Part shown: positions 54,137-63,772 of the stretch, piece after piece
How positions within the stretch are numbered: the first letter of the stretch is position 1
Layout of the letters: every line of letters begins with the position of its first letter
NCBI RefSeq assembly: GCF_033963835.1
Contig: NZ_JAXBME010000006.1
Location: 1 to 64,000 of the forward strand
Source: Cytobacillus sp. IB215665
Lineage (GTDB): Bacteria; Bacillota; Bacilli; Bacillales; SM2101
Direction of reading: 5' to 3'
Length of the DNA stretch: 64,000 nucleotides
Notes under the pieces: generated by a model
The model's input: the letters and a program-made list of their open reading frames with translations, nothing else
Database searches by the model: none
Told to the model about the DNA's origin: nothing
Translations under genes and position numbers: made by a program

Positions 54137-54664
54137 TTAATCCGAAAACGCACTTGAATAATAAACGATCCCTTGTACATTTTCAAGAGAGTTCTCTGTT
54201 ATTTCCAGAGCCATATACACTTCATCAGGTACTTCAAATGGAGCTTTGATATTCCATAAACTAGCTGGTTTAAATCCAAACTTTGGATAATAGTCTTTAT
54301 GTCCTAAAACAATTACTGAACCGTAGCCAAGCTCTTTTGCGTTTTTTAGTGCAGCATGAATTAATTGGCTCCCAATGCCTTTATTCTGATATTCCGGAAC
54401 AACACAAAGTGGAGCTAGTGCCAAAGAATCGGCAGTGTTATCACCATCTCCTATTGTTATTTTAGATAACATAATATGACCTACAATGTCATTGTTTTGA
54501 TCTTTTGCAACTAATGAAAGTTCAGGAATAAATGCATTTGATTTTCTTATGCGATTTACAAGAATGTGTTCTTTCTTATCACCTACCTTTAAAAATGCTC
54601 TTTTAACAATTTCTTCTGTCATATTATATTCTTTTGTGATTTCTTCTTTAATAATGATATCCAT
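54137..54664 (-). CDS. GNAT N-acetyltransferase (YhbS-like)
   Basis: 175 residues. SLALAPLCVVPEYQNKGIGSQ LIHAALKNAK holds the acetyl-CoA loop (Q-N-K-G-I-G-S); YGSVIVLGHKDYYPKFGFKPAS is the C-terminal YhbS-type signature. Substrate unknown; related enzymes modify small molecules or tRNA-linked amines. AGAGGAGACTATAA precedes ATG. Confidence 0.85.
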   Translation of the reverse strand: MDIIIKEEITKEYNMTEEIVKRAFLKVGDKKEHILVNRIRKSNAFIPELSLVAKDQNNDIVGHIMLSKITIGDGDNTADSLALAPLCVVPEYQNKGIGSQLIHAALKNAKELGYGSVIVLGHKDYYPKFGFKPASLWNIKAPFEVPDEVYMALEITENSLENVQGIVYYSSAFSD

Positions 54665-54884
54665 TTATAGTCTCCTCTTTTTTTAGTGAATTATATCTTC
54701 TCTATTATTCTATAAATGGCACTTTCTCAATGAACGAAGTCACTAAGAAAGTTTACATACCCTGCTCAAACATAAGTTTAACAAACAAAAACCTCCAATT
54801 TTTAGTATGTACTCATCTTACAATGTGATGTTTTACCTGTCTAGCTTCAGTGTTTTTATATCACTTTTTTAAAAAAATATTATT

Positions 54885-54912
54885 CCGCAAAATGACGCCT
54901 TTCTACATTAAA
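54885..54912 (+). repeat. Dispersed hairpin repeat, half copy
   Basis: ATTCCGCAAAATGACGCCTTT, lacking the second arm. 54665-55154 has no other feature that I can support. Confidence 0.45.
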
Positions 54913-55154
54913 TAAGAGACTGTTCAATAATTTTTTTATAAATTAGCATTAGAAAATAATATGTTAAAATAGGAATATGTTGTAAAAACATAGTAAAAAA
55001 AGCATTGAGTCAACTATAGACAAGTTCATCAGACTAGGGTATGTGATAAAAAAATAGAGAGGCAATGGCCACAAACGAAGTCTATGGTCTTTTACACAGA
55101 ATTGAATATAATTACTGCTGCTTTATTAACAGTAACTATTGGGAGGAATATGTA

Positions 55155-55439
55155 ATGAAATATACTTGTCCATGTTGTGGTTATAAAACCATAGGTGAAG
55201 AACCCCCTGGAACATATGAGATTTGTAGTATTTGTTATTGGGAAGATGATTTTGTTCAATTTAACGACCCTGATTATGAAGGGGGAGCAAATATTCCTTC
55301 ATTAAGACAAGCTCAGAGAATTTATTTGAAATTTGGAGCTAGTCATGAACTATTTACAAGTTCTGTAAGGAAGCCATTGGTATATGATATCAAGGATCCC
55401 GAATGGACAATGCTACCTGACATTAAGCCAAGAAATTAA
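55155..55439 (+). CDS. CPCC-family Cys-rich protein
   Basis: 94 residues starting MKYTCPCCGYKTIGEEPPGT YEICSICYWEDD: CPCC and CxxC make a likely Zn ribbon, followed by the conserved DPDYEGGANIPSLRQAQ. This is the Cys_rich_CPCC family, often found among immunity genes of polymorphic toxin loci. GGAGGAATATGTA selects ATG 55155; the longer frame from 55065 adds 30 residues without RBS. Confidence 0.8.
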   Translation: MKYTCPCCGYKTIGEEPPGTYEICSICYWEDDFVQFNDPDYEGGANIPSLRQAQRIYLKFGASHELFTSSVRKPLVYDIKDPEWTMLPDIKPRN

Positions 55440-55467
55440 TACAATAGAGTTTTATTTATCTTTTCCA

Positions 55468-55512
55468 CAATACGGCGCGTTTTTGTAAATGAAACGTGTC
55501 TTTTTTTTGGCT
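55468..55512 (+). repeat. Dispersed hairpin repeat, copy 10
   Basis: CCACAATACGGCGCGTTTTT then AAACGTGTCTTTTTTTTGG; GGCGCGTTT pairs with AAACGTGTC. It ends the CPCC transcript. Confidence 0.6.
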
Positions 55513-55602
55513 GTTATGGCATTGTTAAGTGAAAATTATTTTAACATTTCCTGTAACGTAATGTGATTATGGGAGTTATATAAGTGAAAGGGGTGAAAAG
55601 GG

Positions 55603-56085
55603 GTGGACTTTGAAGAAATCTATCACAAATATTTCCGTGAAGTGTATCTGTATATTAAATCATTAAGTCAAGATGAAACTATTGCAGAAGAAATTACGCA
55701 AGAGGCTTTTTTTAAAGCGTTAAAAGCAATTGACAAGTTCGATGGTTCTAAAGATATTCGAGCATGGCTTTTTACAATTGCAAAAAATACATATTTCTCA
55801 CATTACAAAAGAAAGAAGAGACTAATAGATTCAAATTTAGTAGAAGAACAAATTACGGAAGTCCAGGTTGTAAAGCATTTGATGAATGAGGAGGATGCTT
55901 TTACAGTTCATCAGTTTCTTCACTCGATGGTGGAGCCATATAAGGAAGTCTTTTCACTGCGCACTTTTGGTGAGTTACCTTTTGAGAAAATAGGAAAGCT
56001 CTTTGGTAAAAGCGCAGGATGGGCAAGGGTCACTTTTTATAGGGCAAGGAAACAAATTATTGAGTATATGGAGGAGATAAAATAA
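55603..56085 (+). CDS. ECF-type RNA polymerase sigma factor
   Basis: 160 residues. Region 2: FEEIYHKYFREVYLYIKSLS and EEITQEAFFKALKAIDKFDG, with AWLFTIAKNTYFSHYKRKK. Region 4: LRTFGELPFEKIGKLFGKSA GWARVTFYRARKQI. It resembles SigM/SigX/YlaC-class factors of bacilli. GTG start with AAAAGGGG. The stop overlaps the next ATG (TAATG), so it is co-translated with its anti-sigma. A TGTAAC at 55554 may be an autoregulated -35. Confidence 0.9.
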   Translation: MDFEEIYHKYFREVYLYIKSLSQDETIAEEITQEAFFKALKAIDKFDGSKDIRAWLFTIAKNTYFSHYKRKKRLIDSNLVEEQITEVQVVKHLMNEEDAFTVHQFLHSMVEPYKEVFSLRTFGELPFEKIGKLFGKSAGWARVTFYRARKQIIEYMEEIK

Positions 56086-56747
56086 TGAAAGATATTAAAT
56101 GCACAATCATTCAAGATGTGTTACCTCTCTATATTGATAAGGTAGTTAGTCAAGACACAAAAGAAATGGTAGACGAGCATTTACAGCATTGTGCAAAATG
56201 TCAAAAAGAATATGAAGCCATGAAACATGAACTTTATATTCCAATAGAAAACAAAGTCTCTCTTTTAAGTGATTTGAGTAGAAAATGGCGTAAGAAAAAA
56301 GTGATGATTTCAATTGCTTCTGTATTAATAACAATTACTATTTTAATTGGCGTGTATGCATATGTATTTGTTTATGATACGGTTATCCCCTATTCGGAGA
56401 ATCTTTTTAAAATTGAAAAACAAGATGATAATCGGTTGGCTTCCCATTATTATGGGAAAAGTCACGCTGGTTTAAAAGCAACACATCCTTTACTATTGGA
56501 AGTTGATGGTGTTAAAAAGAATGTGATTTTTATTTTTTATACACAAACAATTGCCGATTCTCCTTCAAGAAAACTTTTTAATAATCGTGAAAATAAAGAA
56601 CAAGGATATACCTTTACCTTTGGACTTGATGAGAGCCAAGATGTTGATGCTGTGTATTATGTAGAATATGATGTCAAAAAAATCATAGCTGAAAAAGACT
56701 CATGGGATTCAGTTTTAGAACGTGCAACATTGATTTGGATTAAATAA
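56085..56747 (+). CDS. Zinc-finger anti-sigma factor, membrane-anchored
   Basis: 220 residues. N-terminal zf-HC2 motif with His 32, Cys 36, Cys 39 (EHLQHCAKCQ) that binds the sigma factor inside the cell; one TM segment at about 73-95; extracytoplasmic sensor domain of about 120 residues with LESQDVDAVYYVEYDV-like strands. Overlaps the sigma gene by one base. The signal sensed is unknown. Confidence 0.85.
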   Translation: MKDIKCTIIQDVLPLYIDKVVSQDTKEMVDEHLQHCAKCQKEYEAMKHELYIPIENKVSLLSDLSRKWRKKKVMISIASVLITITILIGVYAYVFVYDTVIPYSENLFKIEKQDDNRLASHYYGKSHAGLKATHPLLLEVDGVKKNVIFIFYTQTIADSPSRKLFNNRENKEQGYTFTFGLDESQDVDAVYYVEYDVKKIIAEKDSWDSVLERATLIWIK

Positions 56748-56789
56748 CAATTTTCTCATGGATGAAATATTTTTTTTGGAGAATATTTT

Positions 56790-56825
56790 TTCCACAAAAA
56801 GACGTCTTTCTTTATTGAGATTGCT
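56790..56825 (+). repeat. Dispersed hairpin repeat, half copy
   Basis: TTCCACAAAAAGACGTCTTTCTTT, the outer parts of the repeat without the central loop. No gene in 56748-57036. Confidence 0.45.
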
Positions 56826-57036
56826 GAAGGTCGAAGAAATTATTAGAAATGAATTTTGTAATTAGGGTAAACATGTTAGCTTAATAATTCTCTATGGTAA
56901 GATAAGATTTATCATATATATTTAGGAGATATTGAGAATAAAAGGTAATATTTAATCAATAGTATTCTAAATGAAGAATACCAATGAATTGAAAAGAGTT
57001 AGTATTCAGAAAGAAAAGTAACTGAGGAGTGATTTT

Positions 57037-58335
57037 ATGTCTAGTACATTTCTAAAGGACATTACCCCGACATTGGTCGATTGGCGGCGGAGTTTGCACG
57101 CTTTACCTGAATTGGGGTTTATGGAGTACATTACTACATACAGAATAGGAAAAGAGCTAGAAAAGATGGGATTTAACCTTTATATTGGCAAAGAAGCACT
57201 TCTAGAAGGCTCCCGTATGGGGGTGCCTTCCATCGCTGATCTAGAGTCACATGAGAAAAAGGCTTTAGACTGGGGTGTAGAAGAGTCGTGGTTAGATAAA
57301 ATGCGGGGAGGCAATACAGGACTTGTTGCGACATGGGACACAGGTGAACAGGGTGAACATGTTGGATTTCGATTTGATATCGACGCATTACCGATAAACG
57401 AATCCACCGATTTAACGCATCTGCCTTCAAAGAATAAATTTGATTCTAATGAAGAAAACGTTATGCACGCTTGTGGTCATGACGGGCATGCAGCTATTGG
57501 GCTCGGAGTGGCAAAGTATATTTCATCTCATAATGATCAGCTGAAAGGTAGATTTACTCTTCTATTCCAACCAGCTGAAGAAGGAGGGAGAGGGGCTAGA
57601 GCAATGACTGCTAAAGGGTGGCTCGATGATGTCGATTTTTTTTATTCTGGACACATAGGCATTCAATCATTACCCATCGGAACGATTGCAGCAACAACAC
57701 AAGGTTTTCTTGCTTCAACCAAATTCAATGTCTACTTCAAAGGAGTTTCCTCTCATGCAGGCATGAATCCAGAGCTTGGAAAAAATGCGTTATTGGCTGC
57801 AACAACTGCTGCTAATCATCTGTATGGAATCCCCCGTCACCATGATGGTATAACCCGCGTGAATGTAGGGAGATTGATTGCGGGAAGCGGACGGAACATT
57901 ATCCCAGAGGACAGCTATATGGAAATAGAAGTGCGGGGAGAAACCACTCAGATTGCTCTTTATATGGCTGAGAAAGCTACTCAGATTATTCAAGCCGCAG
58001 CACATATGCATGATGTTTCCTGCACGATTGAGGAAGTAGGCGTTACAGAAGTAGTTGTCTGTGATGAAGCACTCATACCGAAAATTACTAATTGGTGCTC
58101 ATCAAGTGAGTTTATTAAAGAAATATTGCCAGTAGTTTCAGTGTCTGGTTCAGAAGATGTCAGCTTCATGATGAATCGAGTACAAGAGCATGGCGGCAAA
58201 GCTACATATATGCTCTTTGGCACTGAACTTGATTATCCTCATCATCACCCTCGATTTGATTTCCAGGAAGAAACTTTATTAGCTGCGACTGAGGCATATA
58301 TATGCATTTTAAATGGGGGATCTAGAGAGGTTTGA
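57037..58335 (+). CDS. M20 amidohydrolase, AbgA-like (p-aminobenzoyl-glutamate hydrolase)
   Basis: 432 residues. Metal-binding HACGHDGH at 144-151, FRFDIDALPI at 111-120, QPAEEGG at 178-184 with the general-base Glu, and HHHPRFDF near the C-terminus. The central lid domain includes VSSHAGMNPELGKNALLAAT. The pattern fits AbgA/peptidase M20D enzymes that cut N-acyl amino acids; the exact substrate is inferred. ACTGAGGAGTGATTTT precedes ATG. Less AT-rich than the neighbours. Confidence 0.87.
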   Translation: MSSTFLKDITPTLVDWRRSLHALPELGFMEYITTYRIGKELEKMGFNLYIGKEALLEGSRMGVPSIADLESHEKKALDWGVEESWLDKMRGGNTGLVATWDTGEQGEHVGFRFDIDALPINESTDLTHLPSKNKFDSNEENVMHACGHDGHAAIGLGVAKYISSHNDQLKGRFTLLFQPAEEGGRGARAMTAKGWLDDVDFFYSGHIGIQSLPIGTIAATTQGFLASTKFNVYFKGVSSHAGMNPELGKNALLAATTAANHLYGIPRHHDGITRVNVGRLIAGSGRNIIPEDSYMEIEVRGETTQIALYMAEKATQIIQAAAHMHDVSCTIEEVGVTEVVVCDEALIPKITNWCSSSEFIKEILPVVSVSGSEDVSFMMNRVQEHGGKATYMLFGTELDYPHHHPRFDFQEETLLAATEAYICILNGGSREV

Positions 58336-58586
58336 AAAACAAAACTATTATAGAGGTGTGACTACTATTCATACTAAAGTTTAAAAGGTCGTCTTCAGAA
58401 TATCACCGGCTGTTGAGCGTTTTATGTGAAACGTTAAAATATGAATGAAATGTAAGTTGCCTGTTCATATTTTAAAAATTTCCAAAAATGTGTTTAGTAA
58501 ATTGAAAAAATTTTTTAAGGAATAAGATTGATACTATCATGTTTAGTATTTACAATTTTCAAGTATCGGAATTTTTTTGAAGGAAT

Positions 58587-58636
58587 GAAAAAAGCCTAAT
58601 TTCTCAATTACAATACTGAGAAATCGGGCTTTTTAA
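58587..58636 (+). terminator. Strong hairpin terminator
   Basis: AAAAAGCCTAATTTCTCA and TGAGAAATCGGGCTTTTT form a long stem. It lies 250 bases after the M20 gene. The stretch 58637-59190 has no supported gene; GGTTGATCAGCAAAGTTTCA on the minus strand near 58900 looks like a mobile-element remnant, unproven. Confidence 0.7.
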
Positions 58637-59190
58637 TATGTATTTTTCTTAACGTTGTATTCTGTATTCGCTTGAAAGAAACCGCATGTTATTCAATGAA
58701 TAATTTATCTTTGTTTTCCTCGATTATTTACAGTCGTCGTTCCCTTTTACGGGAAAAATAACAGGAAATTTCATTAAGTTTCTTTACTATGGTTCGGTTC
58801 CCTTTCATGAATTTGTACCTTTTGATACCGGTTTATTTTCTCCTGTTTATTATTGACTGATTTTGAATAATGTCAAGTTAGCGTCATGGCTGAAACTTTG
58901 CTGATCAACCCCTTTGAAATGAAAATTTATTACTTAAGTCACCAATAGAAATGACTTAAGCTACATGTTTAAATGTTAAAACCTCCTTATGATAAACAAT
59001 ATAGAATTCAAGATAAATTTTAATAAGCTTAGTCAGTATCTATATATCTTCTTACATGATATTTTTTCTACCAAACCCTAAGTTAAAGAAAGTAAAGCAC
59101 ACTATACTTGAACAATTTCACGGTTATTGATAACTTTCCCACAATTAATAATATCACCAATGTAAATATTAATTAGAAGGAGAGGATTTT

Positions 59191-59676
59191 TTGACACCTT
59201 CAGTAAATAGTTCCTTAATTATAAATGTTACTATTAATTCTCCAATAGATCTTGTTTGGCACGCATGGACGATTTCTGATAGAGTGTCAAAATGGTTTGC
59301 ACCAAAAGCTGTGATTGAACTTAAAAAAGGTGGAGCATTTGAGTTATATTTTGAATCTATGAATATTGAATGTATGAATACGAAGGGCTGTAAAATAAAG
59401 AGGTTTGTTCCAAAACAACAATTAGAATTCACTTGGAAAGGTCCTGATCAATTTGCCTCCATTATGAACAATCAAGATGATCTAACGCTTGTAAATGTTC
59501 TTTTTGAAAAAGAAGATAAGAAAACTAGCGTTATAATTGAACATTTTGGATGGGGGTACGGAAAATATTGGCAAGAAGCATATAAATGGCATGAGAAAGC
59601 ATGGCAAGATTTCCTCGGAAGCCTTAAATTTGCATTAGAGAAGGGGAAAGGTGAACTTTGGTGCCAACCAGAATAA
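59191..59676 (+). CDS. AHSA1/SRPBCC-family protein
   Basis: 161 residues. INSPIDLVWHAWTISDRVSK WFAPKAVIELKKGGAFELYF is the standard opening of the Hsp90-activator-homology (AHSA1) branch of START-like folds; GWGYGKYWQEAYKWHEKAWQ forms the C-terminal helix. It likely binds a hydrophobic ligand. TTG start with AGAAGGAGAGG upstream. Confidence 0.82.
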   Translation: MTPSVNSSLIINVTINSPIDLVWHAWTISDRVSKWFAPKAVIELKKGGAFELYFESMNIECMNTKGCKIKRFVPKQQLEFTWKGPDQFASIMNNQDDLTLVNVLFEKEDKKTSVIIEHFGWGYGKYWQEAYKWHEKAWQDFLGSLKFALEKGKGELWCQPE

Positions 59677-59865
59677 ACACAATACATATAGTATAATATG
59701 ACCTTTGTAGAAGTTTAGATAATGAATAGTTTATTGCATAGTAATCTTAGATTATTAAACATAATAGAAATTTAGTCAAATAAGTCTCTTAATCATACAC
59801 CCACCTCATACTTTGGAGAAGTTCAAGTGATATAAAAATATATTATTCGAGAGGAATTTATTAAC

Positions 59866-61038
59866 ATGATATTAACTAAGAAACTATTTATGTCATTAAT
59901 CATAGCAATAACAATGATGTTATCAGTATCATTGTTACCAGCCTTTGCTGAAGGTAGCTGGAACACAGCTTCTTCAATGCCTACTGAGCGCGTAAATTTA
60001 GGGGTTGAAATAGTAAATGGGAAAATATATGCAATTGGAGGTACGAATTCTAACGGGGATTTAGATACTGTTGAAGAATATGATCCGGAAACAAACACGT
60101 GGAAAATGAGAGCGAGTATGCCAACAAATAGATACGCATTTGAAGTTGCCACAGTAAATAGGAAAATATATGCAATTGGAGGCTTTAATAATGCTGGTGA
60201 ACATTTAGATTCCCTTGAAGAATATGAACCGCAAACAAACACGTGGGAAACGAGAGCGAGTATGCCAACAAATAGATACGCATTTGAAGTTGCCACAGTA
60301 AATGAGAAGATATATGCAATTGGAGGCTTCAATTCTACCTTTGAATATAAAAACACTATTGAAGAATATGATCCCGAAACAGACATGTGGGAAACAAAAA
60401 CGAGTATGCCAACAAATAGATACGCATTTGAAGTTGTAACAGTAAATGGAAAAATATATGCAATTGGAGGCTATCGATATAATAATATTATCGCGAAATT
60501 TTTAGATACTGTTGAAGAATATGATCCGGAAACAGACACGTGGAAAACAAAAACGAGTATGCCAACTAATAGATATGGATTAGAAGTTGTAACAGTAAAT
60601 GGGAAAATATATGCAATTGGAGGGTACAATAATAGCGGAGAATATTTAGATACCGTTGAAGAATATGATCCAGAAACAAACACGTGGGAAACGAGAGTGA
60701 GTATGCCGACAAATAGATACGCATTTGAAGTTGTAACAGCAAATGGGAAAATATATGCAATTGGAGGCTTTAATAATGCTGGTGAACATTTAGATACTGT
60801 TGAAGAATATGATCCGGAAACAAATAATTGGGAACTGAGAGCGAGTATGCCAACAAATAGATACAAATTTGAAGTTGTAGCAGTAGGTGGGAAAATCTAT
60901 ACTATAGGCGGAATAAATGGTGTCATTTCGTACCTTAATTCAGTAGAAGTTTATACACCAGCTTATGAAATACCAGTCAGAACAAACCCCACTAAACTAT
61001 TTTCAAATTCAGGAGATTCACTACTAACTCTTATATAG
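59866..61038 (+). CDS. Secreted Kelch-repeat beta-propeller
   Basis: 390 residues. Signal peptide ending LPAFA-EG near residue 28. Seven near-identical Kelch blades of about 48 residues: SMPTNRYAFEVVTVNGKIYA IGGFNN..HLDTVEEYDPET NTWETR. The eukaryotic-looking GG..W..Y pattern is complete in each blade, so one seven-bladed propeller is predicted. A short tail of 27 residues ends abruptly, where related proteins often carry a further domain. The repeats are also nearly identical in DNA. GAGAGGAATTTATTAAC precedes ATG. Confidence 0.88.
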   Translation: MILTKKLFMSLIIAITMMLSVSLLPAFAEGSWNTASSMPTERVNLGVEIVNGKIYAIGGTNSNGDLDTVEEYDPETNTWKMRASMPTNRYAFEVATVNRKIYAIGGFNNAGEHLDSLEEYEPQTNTWETRASMPTNRYAFEVATVNEKIYAIGGFNSTFEYKNTIEEYDPETDMWETKTSMPTNRYAFEVVTVNGKIYAIGGYRYNNIIAKFLDTVEEYDPETDTWKTKTSMPTNRYGLEVVTVNGKIYAIGGYNNSGEYLDTVEEYDPETNTWETRVSMPTNRYAFEVVTANGKIYAIGGFNNAGEHLDTVEEYDPETNNWELRASMPTNRYKFEVVAVGGKIYTIGGINGVISYLNSVEVYTPAYEIPVRTNPTKLFSNSGDSLLTLI

Positions 61039-61338
61039 GGTGAAGTTAACAGGTGCTAAAAAACTATATTGTAACACGGTCCATAACATCGGCTGGCAAG
61101 TTAATTAAAGTAATTGAAAACAAATCTGTTATAAGTTGATTTTATTAAGGAAATAAAATTACAATAAAAACTACGCTAGAAGTTAGAATAACACTGCACT
61201 TAGACAATTCAAGAATTTATGAAAGATGGACTAAATTGATCTTAGGGTCTTTTTCATTTTAGGGCGTGCTATTATATTATGGAATTTCGAGATAGTTGTT
61301 AATAGGTTAAGTAAGTCAGGCTCACTTATAAACAAAGG

Positions 61339-61656
61339 GTGATTAAAATTAGAAATACATCAAAATTTTTAGGGGTAGTAGTAGGCTTCTCAAGTATAGC
61401 TTTATGGATCTATTATTATCCATATATAAAACTACAAGTTACTGAAGCGATAATGTGGACATTTATATTGTTTTTTTTACCTGCTAGTTTAGCAATTATA
61501 GCTTCTATAAAACTTAAAAGACATTTAATGTTAATCGCTTTTTTGTGGTCATTTTCAATCAGTTTGTATATTATTGGTACCCCAGGTGTTGCTTTATTTG
61601 GAATCGCCAGTATGATTTATTTAGTTTGCTTTCTTTGTATGATATTAGCCAAGTAG
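61339..61656 (+). CDS. Small multi-TM membrane protein
   Basis: About 103 residues with three TM segments (LGVVVGFSSIALWIYYYPYI; EAIMWTFILFFLPASLAIIA; LWSFSISLYIIGTPGVALFG). AAAGGGTG itself is the best RBS; the codon at the ideal distance is ATT 61348, while GTG 61339 lies inside the RBS. The start is therefore uncertain. Confidence 0.5.
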   Translation: MIKIRNTSKFLGVVVGFSSIALWIYYYPYIKLQVTEAIMWTFILFFLPASLAIIASIKLKRHLMLIAFLWSFSISLYIIGTPGVALFGIASMIYLVCFLCMILAK

Positions 61657-61859
61657 CTTCGTTTTTGGATGAATAGGTACTACGAAATATAGTTGTGTAC
61701 GAGTTTATTTTTTAGTATGAAAAACTACAATCTATGTGAAAAAGCTAGAAACAAAATGTAACAGGCTTTGAATCAGAAAACTTACAGAACAAGGGGTTTT
61801 AAATATAAATAGAAAGCTGCTAAGGGGCAAAGACAACTCCTTAGCAGTTATAGACAAAA

Positions 61860-62723
61860 TTAGTGATGTGCTTTTTCTTTCATTGCTTTAAGCCCATTTA
61901 CAAAACCGCCAATAAAAAACGATTCAGCCTCAGAAGGTGGTCTATTATATGTAGCCGTAAATTTTCTTTTTGCTTCTTCAACGGAAGTACCCTTTTCTAC
62001 TATATTACCAGTGGATTTTAACTGATGCCAAAACCCTCTCATCTCTTTTTTATCGCAAATACTTTCATGCGAACAAAAATAGTATTCGATATCATTTTTC
62101 TCTATTTTATCTATCATTGGAAATAGTTTTTCTTTAGTAAAAACATAATCACCGTTATGTTTTCCATTATAAACACAGTCCCCTAAGAAAATTACTTTTT
62201 CCTCAGGAATATAAATAACTGTTGATTCCAGAGTATGATCTCCTCCAACATCGTTTATGATGCAATGAAGTCCACCTAAATCTATTTCCATGCTTCCTTT
62301 GTATGTTATATCCAAGTCTCCTAAAAGAAAGCTATCCCTTTCTGGAATTTCTTTCTTTATACACCTAATCTCAAATTCATTGAAGATACCATTCTGAAGA
62401 TATTTATCTAAAGAAGCATTATCCCACTTCATATTTTTCATTTCTTCCAGTTTTATTTTCGTATATTCATGACCTATAGTTGTTAAATTCATCTCCTTTA
62501 TGCCGAATACGTGATCGAAATGCCAGTGGGTGATTACTAAATATTTGATTGGTGGAATATCTAAAGATTTTACTTCGGCTAAAAACTCTTTAGCATGTTG
62601 TGGAGAATTTCCTGAGTCAACAATTAAACTGTATTTGTCACCGCATATAAGTCCTAATATAGGTCTGTCTGTGTCATTATTATGAGGCATGTAATAAATT
62701 CTCTCTGTTAGTTTTTTAAGCAT
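61860..62723 (-). CDS. MBL-fold metallo-hydrolase
   Basis: 287 residues. THWHFDHVFG (His 66, His 68, Asp 70, His 71) is the di-metal HxHxDH motif. GGDHTLESTVIYIPEEKVIF LGDCV supplies further His and Asp ligands. The C-terminal helical part (LKSTGNIVEKGTSVEEAKRK) follows. Similar bacillary MBL proteins act on lactones or thioesters, undefined here. GGGGAGAGAATATG gives the start. The adjacent 61657-61859 holds a small CCTTAGCAG/CTGCTAAGG terminator at 61816-61846. Confidence 0.85.
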   Translation of the reverse strand: MLKKLTERIYYMPHNNDTDRPILGLICGDKYSLIVDSGNSPQHAKEFLAEVKSLDIPPIKYLVITHWHFDHVFGIKEMNLTTIGHEYTKIKLEEMKNMKWDNASLDKYLQNGIFNEFEIRCIKKEIPERDSFLLGDLDITYKGSMEIDLGGLHCIINDVGGDHTLESTVIYIPEEKVIFLGDCVYNGKHNGDYVFTKEKLFPMIDKIEKNDIEYYFCSHESICDKKEMRGFWHQLKSTGNIVEKGTSVEEAKRKFTATYNRPPSEAESFFIGGFVNGLKAMKEKAHH

Positions 62724-63127
62724 ATTCTCTCCCCTTTTTTATAATAAAGTTCCAAGTATATAATTTGAAATACTATGCATTATATTTTAATATAATCAAT
62801 TAATACCATACTTACAAATAAGTAATCATATTTGCTCCAAATGGATACTTAGCTTAATAGATATTATATAAAAAGAACACTGACAACATTATGTCAGCGT
62901 TCTATCAAAAAAATAAATGTACATTGATGTTTAATGTGAGTTTATATAAGTTTTACTGGTATTGTGTCTTGAATGGAGCTACTTAAATTAAAAACACTAG
63001 TGATAATATGTTTCGTATCTTTTATAATACAGCTAGGTTAATTTTCAACAGTATTAGCTTTTGTGATTATTCATTTTACGCAATGAAATATCGAGTGACT
63101 ATTTTGTATACATAAGGAAATAAGATT

Positions 63128-63241
63128 GCTGGATAAGGAACTAATCAATATTATTGAATTTGCCCTTATCACTATTGATGAAGATACTTGGGAACTAATA
63201 TGTTTGGAAGAAAATATAGCCACTGATAAAACTATAAGTTA
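63128..63241 (+). other. Short open frame of uncertain status
   Basis: AAGGAAATAAGA then TTG CTG GAT AAG: LDKELINIIEFALITIDEDT WELICLEENIATDKTIS. It reads like a real peptide but is only 37 codons. The remainder of 62724-63380 has no other supported gene. Confidence 0.3.
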
Positions 63242-63464
63242 GATCGTAATAATCTCTTTTATCGCAGTTAACACTATAAAAAGATATCTTCACTTATTAT
63301 CAATATATTTATATGAACATATGAAAAGAATAGCATTTTAAAGAATACTACATTCTAATCTTCCTAAATCATCTCTCAAGCCAAAATCACACTTTTTAGT
63401 ATTTTGGTATGATAATAGTAACCAAATTTCCCCTTTATGCGCTTATATATAGCATGTTTTTCCT

Positions 63465-63496
63465 AGTAAAACGGTACTTTTTGGTAGCGTTTTACT
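63465..63496 (+). terminator. Leader hairpin of the 63547 gene
   Basis: AGTAAAACGGTAC/GTAGCGTTTTACT, 12 of 13 pairs. Same as at 51059. Confidence 0.6.
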
Positions 63497-63546
63497 ACTA
63501 TTTTAAGGCTAAAGTGGACGAGGTGTGAGAAGGGAGAGGAATTACA

Positions 63547-63762
63547 ATAAAGAATATTAAACAGTACGATAAAATTTCTGGTGAACTTTTAAAAATGCTA
63601 GGATATGTAGATGAAACTTTAAATAACAGAGGTAACAAATCAATCGACGAAATAAGAAAAGCAGAGTATCTTTTAAATAGAATCCAACAAGATTTATCAA
63701 TAATGCAATTAGCTCTTAATAGAAGAAAAAAAATCACTAACCAAGGTAGAATTGCCAAATGA
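63547..63762 (+). CDS. Small helical protein with ATA in the start position
   Basis: 72 codons: (ATA)KNIKQYDKISGELLKMLGY then VDETLNNRGNKSIDEIRKAE YLLNRIQQDLSIMQLALNRR. GGGAGAGG lies seven bases before ATA and no ATG/GTG/TTG fits. The decayed copy at 50951 also has ATA at this site. Coiled-coil-like; function unknown. A small membrane protein gene follows after 10 bases. Confidence 0.5.
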   Translation: MKNIKQYDKISGELLKMLGYVDETLNNRGNKSIDEIRKAEYLLNRIQQDLSIMQLALNRRKKITNQGRIAK

Positions 63763-63772
63763 GGTGACAAAA

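Noticed and set aside
58700-59000. Insertion sequence end
   Set aside because: The minus strand has IS-like wording (GGTTGATCAGCAAAGTTTCA), but no transposase frame, terminal inverted repeat pair or target duplication could be shown.
59823-60866. Minus-strand frames under the Kelch gene
   Set aside because: Their repeats mirror the plus-strand blades; no RBS or domain.
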